DNA from: G963675935 sp963719005
GTDB taxonomy: Bacteria > Planctomycetota > Planctomycetia > Pirellulales > Thermoguttaceae
Direction of reading: 5' to 3'
Assembly: GCA_963719005.1 (NCBI GenBank)
Contig: CAVRAR010000001.1
Location: forward strand, 186,001-250,000
Length of the DNA: 64,000 bases
Positions 59,829 to 64,000 of this stretch are shown here, piece after piece. A model generated the notes under the pieces. That model worked only from the letters and a program-made list of their open reading frames with translations. It searched no databases and was not told where the DNA came from. Each line of letters starts with the position of its first letter. Position 1 is the first letter of the stretch. Position numbers and translations under genes: made by a program.

Positions 59829-62008
59829 TCACCACGGGGGTGTGAGAATCTGGAACAAGTTGCTGTATTGGTCGGTCCAGAGCGGCGCCGTGAAATTGTC
59901 GTCGCCCCAGTCGGACGGATTGGAGGGATTCGCCCGCAGGAAGCGGTCATTCTGCGTGACCAGGACCCAAAGGCTGCCGCTTTGCAGGTGGCTTGCGTTG
60001 AACTTCTCGTCGTCAATCCGCGATACCCCCATGCCGCAATTTTCGGCCAATCGTCGCACCACCGGCGCCAGGCGCAGATACCTGTTCGAGACATGCACTG
60101 CGATCGCGCCGCCGGGGGCGAGATGCTTTTGATAGATCTTGAACGCCTCGCGGGTCAATAAGTGTACGGGAATCGAATCGCCGCTAAAGGCATCGACCAC
60201 GATGACGTTGAATTTTTCTTCCGGCGGCTCCGATTCCAACGACAGTCGGGCGTCGCCCAACTTGATCTCGCATTTCCCGCGGCAATCGGCGAGGTAGGTG
60301 AAGTGTTTCTTCGCCATGTCGATCACCTGCTGATTGATCTCGTAGAAGCGAAACGCGTCGCCCGGTCTGGCGTAAGCGGCCAACGTGCCGACGCCGAGCC
60401 CGATCGCCGCCACGCGAATGCGGCCGGATTTTTGCGCCCGAGAATAGCCCTGCCCGCGCCGCTCGTCTCGCCGTAGTAGGTGGTCGGAAAATGGCGTTTG
60501 GCACGATCGGCGAATTGGCAACCGTGCAGGATGTTGCCGTTGACGAGCTTCAATTGATACTCCGGTGGGTCGTCGCTCTCGTTCGCGTCTTCCACCGTGC
60601 TCTTCGTAACCGTGACAACGCCGAAGAAACTTCTCATTCGATCGACGGGCGGAACGGGATCGACGCCCCAATAGAAACAGCACGACAGTCCTGCCGCGAC
60701 CGGCGGCGACAGCACAATGTAGCAGAGGATTCCGCGCCGGCCGGCGAATCGCGGCAGAACGAGCAGCCCGATCGCCAGCAACGCGGACGCCAGAACGCCG
60801 ATTTGCCACTCAAGATACATCCGGAAGATATGCGGCGCCACGACCGAGACGAACAAGCCGCCCAGTGCGCCTCCGGCGGCGATCATCAGATAGAACTCCG
60901 TCAGGCGGCGGGGGCTCGGTTTCAGTCGCGCCAATTCGCCGTGACAAACCATGCAGACGAAGAACAGGGCCGCGAAGTTCAGCGACGCCTCCAGCGCCAG
61001 GCCCAGCGGGTAATTGTTTCTGGTAAAGTCGTTCACAACCACTCCCGCCAAGGCAAGCACGGCGCCCCCCGCCCAAAACCAGCGGGCGTACCAACGTGCA
61101 TGTTCAAAAGAGATGATGAAGGAGAGCAGGTAGAGGCTCAGCGGCATCACCCACAGAAACGGCACCGCCGCCACGTCCTGACAAACGTGGTTGGTCACCG
61201 CCAGAAGCATCAGCGACGCGCACGCCGGCAATGCAAGCCATCGCAAACGGTCGAGCCAGAGGGGACGACATTCCGAAGATTTGGAGATTTGGAGATTTGG
61301 AGATTTCTGAACCCTGAACCCTGAACCCTCAGCCACCCTCACGCCCTGCCCCTCTCCCAAAGGGAGAAGGGAGACACATCGCCACACGCTCACCAGGCTC
61401 GCCGCGCACAGCACGGCGTACAGCACGAACAGGCCCGACCAGAGCAGCGATTGCATCCGCAGAGCAAAGGCCGGCTCGAACAAGAACGGATAGCTCAACA
61501 GAGCCGCCAACGAGCCCGCGTTCGACAACGCATAGAGCCGATACGGCGAGCGGTCGGGCCAAACGCCGCTGAACCACGCTTGCGCCAGCGGGCTGGTCGC
61601 CGACAGGGCGAAGTACGGAAGCCCCACTGTCCCGGCCAAGAGCAGCAGAATTTGCCACGTCGGGTGCGAGACGTCATGCGGCTTCCAATACGCTCCCGGC
61701 AAGATCGGCAGCAACGCCAGCCCGGCGACGACCACGGCCAGGTGAACGGCCGCTTGACGCCGCGGCGTCAGCCATCGCTGCAACAGATGGGCGTAGCAAT
61801 AGCCGCCAAAAAGCACCACCTGGAAGAACAACATGCAGGTGGTCCAGACCGCCGGGCATCCGCCAAACCAGGGCAGAATGTCCTTGCTCACCAGCGGCTG
61901 CACCTGGAACAGCAGAAACGCGCCGGCGAGGATCGTGACGCCGAAGGCCGCGACCGACCATCTCTTGGCGGCAGCTTGTTCCATCTTGTACTCTGTCGCA
62001 GTCGTCAA
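59829..62008 (-). CDS. Fused membrane protein / spermine-synthase-like methyltransferase-fold protein, copy 1, frameshifted
   Basis: About 725 residues after correction. The N-terminal half (residues about 15-480) has some 12 membrane segments (for example SVAAFGVTILAGAFLLFQVQ, then FYLMIAAGGALGGLFVSVVA). The C-terminal half is an AdoMet-fold domain: VAAIGLGVGTLAAYARPGDA, KCEIKLGDARLSLES, FNVIVVDAFSGDSIPVHLLT. These are the spermidine/spermine synthase signatures. A one-base break near 60430-60440 separates the two halves; the paralog downstream has them in one frame. A repeat-derived segment interrupts the middle (61277-61376). Whether it makes polyamines or has another transferase role is not known. 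Confidence 0.88.
61277..61376. repeat. Repeat-rich segment inside the first spermine-synthase-like gene
   Basis: 'agatttggagatttgg' 9-base units occur about four times, then 'accctga' three times, then the hairpin ctctcccaaagggaga. Together they encode LLPLGEGQGVRVAEGSGFRV and QKSPNLQISKSSE in the host frame. The paralog has an unrelated linker at the same place. Confidence 0.8.
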
Positions 62009-62094
62009 TTCTGCGTTTATTCCTGATGGTCGCCGTCAGACTAATCGTGCAGTACCTTCCAGTAGGATCGCGTGGGACCGCGCCCTGGAATCTG

Positions 62095-64000
62095 CTACGG
62101 ACTCTTGAGAATCTGAAAGAGATTGCTGTAGCGGTCGGTCCAGAGCGGCGCCGGGCCACCGTCCTCGCCCCAGTTGAGCGGTCTGGAGGGATTTGCCTTC
62201 AAGAAAGCGCTGTTCCGCGTTGCCAGGATCCAGCAACTTGGCTCCGCGAAGCGACGCCAGTCACCCACGTCCATTATTCGCGAGGTTTGCATGCCGCAAT
62301 CCTCGGCCAATCGTCGCACGACGGGCGCCAATCGGAGGTACTTGTTCGAGATGTGGAACGCCATCACCCCGCCGGGCGCAAGGTGTTGCTGATAGATGGC
62401 GAACGCCTCGCGAGTCAACAAATGCGTGGGAATGGCGTCCCCGGTGAAGGCATCGAGCACGAAGAAGTCGAAGTTTTGCGGCGGCTCTGACTCAAGCGAC
62501 AGTCTGGCATCGCCCAACACGACGTCGCACTTTCCTCGGCAATCAGCCAGGTAGGTGAAATGCTGCTTCGCCATGCGCACCACCTCGGGGTTGATTTCGT
62601 AGAAACGGAAATCGTCGCCCGGCCTGGCGTAGGCGGCGATGGTGCCGACGCCCAGGCCAATCACACCGACGCGCACGGGGCCGGATTTCTGCAGGTAACA
62701 GAGCGCCTTGCCCATGCCGCTCGACTCGGAGAAGTAAGTGATTGGCCAACGGCGCTTGGCGGGATCGGCGGATTGGGCGCCGTGCCTGATTGGACCATTT
62801 AGCAGCCAGTACGAGGGTCCGCGCGGGTCTTCCTCGCGATAGACCATAAGGACGCCGAAGAAATTGCGGGCGCGATCCACCGCGGTTTGGGGAACGAACA
62901 ACGTCCAAAACGCCAAGTAGAGGAGTACGACAATCATCGCGCATACAAACAGAGTACGACGAAGGATCAAGAAGCCGGAGGACCGTTTGTGTTCGCGCGG
63001 CGGAACAGAAGGAGTACGACGAAGCGTCACGATGCGGGGAGACCGTTTCTGTTCGCGCGGCGGAGCGGAAGGAGCAGGAGTTTTTGCCCTCGATTTTTCG
63101 CGGATCGAGCGCGCCTGGGCAACCGTCGGTTTCGTCGGCTCTTTCTCGTCGTTTTTCTTGCGACGCGGCAGAAGAAGCAGACCGAGGCAAAGGGTGAGCG
63201 AGATGGTGATGCCTATTTGCCATTCAAGAAAGCTGGAGAAGATCAACGGCGCAACGGCGCCAACGAACAGCCCACCTAGTGCGCCGCCCGCCGAGATTAG
63301 CAGGTAGAACGCCGTCAAATGCCGCGGGCTGGGCTTGAGCCGGGCCAACTCTCCGTGACACACCATGCATACGGAGAACATCGCTCCCAAGTAAAGTGCT
63401 AGCTCCTCCTGCAGGCTCAAGGTATTGAAACTCTGTGTGAGGTCGTTGGCGACTGAGCCAACCAACGCCACCACTGCTGCCGCCGCCCAGAGCCAGCGAA
63501 CGTACCATCGCGAGTGGTCGAACGTGATAATGAACGAAAGCAAATAGAGTGCCAGCGGAACGACCCACAGGAACGGCACGACCGCCACGTCCTGGCACAA
63601 GTGGTTGGTAACCGCCAGAAGCATCAGCGACGCGCACGCCGGCAGCGCGAGCCAGCGGAGGCGGTCGAGCCAGATGGACGAACGGGGCTCGCTTGCAGTC
63701 ACGTTTTCCTTCGGAGGATACTTCTTACCGCTCAACGCCGCTGCATTGCTAGGGGGTGAGTTTTCCGGCTGGGGATCGTCTTGCGGGAGGTGTCCGAGCC
63801 GCCACACACTCGCCAGGGTAACCGCGGACAATGCGGCATAGAGGAGGAACGCGCCCGACCAGAGCAGCGATTGCAGCCGCAAATCAAAAGCCGGCTCAAA
63901 CAAGAACGGATAACTCAACAGGGCTACCAACGACCCTGCATTCGACAATGCATAGAGCCGATACGGCGAGCGATGGGGCCACACGCCGCTGAACCACGAT
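62095..64000 (-). CDS. Fused membrane protein / spermine-synthase-like protein, copy 2, 5' end outside window
   Basis: Paralog of the 59829-62008 gene on the same strand, with its start beyond the right edge. Membrane segments align one to one with copy 1 (RLYALSNAGSLVALLSYPFL, then WLDRLRWLALPACASLMLLA). The AdoMet-fold domain is in a single frame: VGVIGLGVGTIAAYARPGDD, KCDVVLGDARLSLES, FDFFVLDAFTGDAIPTHLLT. It ends LFQILKSP, close to copy 1's LFQILTPPW. The two probably arose by tandem duplication. The linker between the halves carries a 60-bp tandem duplication (62951-63070). Confidence 0.9.
   Translation of the reverse strand, partial: SWFSGVWPHRSPYRLYALSNAGSLVALLSYPFLFEPAFDLRLQSLLWSGAFLLYAALSAVTLASVWRLGHLPQDDPQPENSPPSNAAALSGKKYPPKENVTASEPRSSIWLDRLRWLALPACASLMLLAVTNHLCQDVAVVPFLWVVPLALYLLSFIITFDHSRWYVRWLWAAAAVVALVGSVANDLTQSFNTLSLQEELALYLGAMFSVCMVCHGELARLKPSPRHLTAFYLLISAGGALGGLFVGAVAPLIFSSFLEWQIGITISLTLCLGLLLLPRRKKNDEKEPTKPTVAQARSIREKSRAKTPAPSAPPREQKRSPRIVTLRRTPSVPPREHKRSSGFLILRRTLFVCAMIVVLLYLAFWTLFVPQTAVDRARNFFGVLMVYREEDPRGPSYWLLNGPIRHGAQSADPAKRRWPITYFSESSGMGKALCYLQKSGPVRVGVIGLGVGTIAAYARPGDDFRFYEINPEVVRMAKQHFTYLADCRGKCDVVLGDARLSLESEPPQNFDFFVLDAFTGDAIPTHLLTREAFAIYQQHLAPGGVMAFHISNKYLRLAPVVRRLAEDCGMQTSRIMDVGDWRRFAEPSCWILATRNSAFLKANPSRPLNWGEDGGPAPLWTDRYSNLFQILKSP
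62951..63070. repeat. 60-bp tandem duplication inside the second spermine-synthase-like gene
   Basis: 62951-63010 and 63011-63070 are about 83 percent alike (agtacgacgaaggatcaaga against agtacgacgaagcgtcacga). The period of 60 keeps the frame and repeats a basic 20-residue segment (SVPPREHKRSSGFLILRRT-like). Confidence 0.88.

Noticed and set aside
1..64000. tRNA, rRNA or riboswitch
   Set aside because: No TTCGA-type T-arm with matching acceptor stem, no rRNA core sequence and no conserved riboswitch core was noticed. A covariance-model scan would be needed to exclude small RNAs.

Overview
The window is a GC-rich bacterial chromosome segment, most likely from a Planctomycetota (Pirellulales-like) organism. 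Pointers to this are the Tat-exported Gfo/Idh/MocA oxidoreductase, the paired secreted sulfatases, an LRR protein and a HEAT-repeat protein with signal peptides, a Cys/Tyr/Pro-rich surface protein, tandem membrane-anchored spermine-synthase-like proteins, ECF-sigma and partner-switching regulators, and many palindromic intergenic repeats. No rRNA, tRNA or CRISPR array was seen.

Layout. 0-3 kb: start of a secreted protein and the arginine genes argC-argJ on the minus strand. 2.9-7.4 kb: HD protein, ECF sigma factor with a membrane-anchored partner, LRR protein. 8-13 kb: Gfo/Idh/MocA oxidoreductase, NUDIX hydrolase, a two-gene cassette with a HEPN-like RxxxxH motif, M42 aminopeptidase, Uma2-type nuclease. 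13.5-16.3 kb: homoserine dehydrogenase plus the ApgM/'proposed homoserine kinase' family protein. 16.5-18.3 kb: an HNH endonuclease gene split exactly by an IS5-type element. 18.9-21.2 kb: orphan antitoxin, RsbW/STAS pair, response regulator. 21.3-26.2 kb: DUF481 outer membrane protein, then a two-gene Aas-like phospholipid salvage unit (transporter-acyltransferase and acyl synthetase). 26.4-37 kb: secreted and outer-membrane proteins, HEAT protein, two sulfatases. 37-43 kb: a decayed region (cysteine desulfurase fragment, transposase remnants) holding an apparently intact AbiE toxin-antitoxin pair. 43-48 kb: typA, a membrane protein, and the RNA-repair pair archease-rtcB. 48.2-51.3 kb: a DUF262 (GmrS-like) gene broken by an IS3-type element, followed by an HNH gene. 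51.4-55.1 kb: beta-carbonic-anhydrase-like protein, DNA polymerase X, TGS GTPase. 55.2-58.3 kb: a restriction-modification-like operon with a stand-alone MmeI-type N-terminal domain. 58.5-64 kb: Cys-rich surface protein and two tandem membrane/spermine-synthase-like genes, the second cut by the window end.

Two themes run through the window. First, at least eight families of 45-130 bp inverted-repeat elements are scattered about, and several lie inside open reading frames without closing them (apgM, acyl synthetase, response regulator tail, acyltransferase tail), much as described for Rickettsia palindromic elements. Second, about a dozen single-base frameshifts sit in otherwise well conserved genes (argJ twice, argC, hom, polX and others). 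Their number and their placement in short G/C runs suggest uncorrected sequencing indels more than true pseudogenes. The two IS insertions, by contrast, show real target duplications and real gene disruption.
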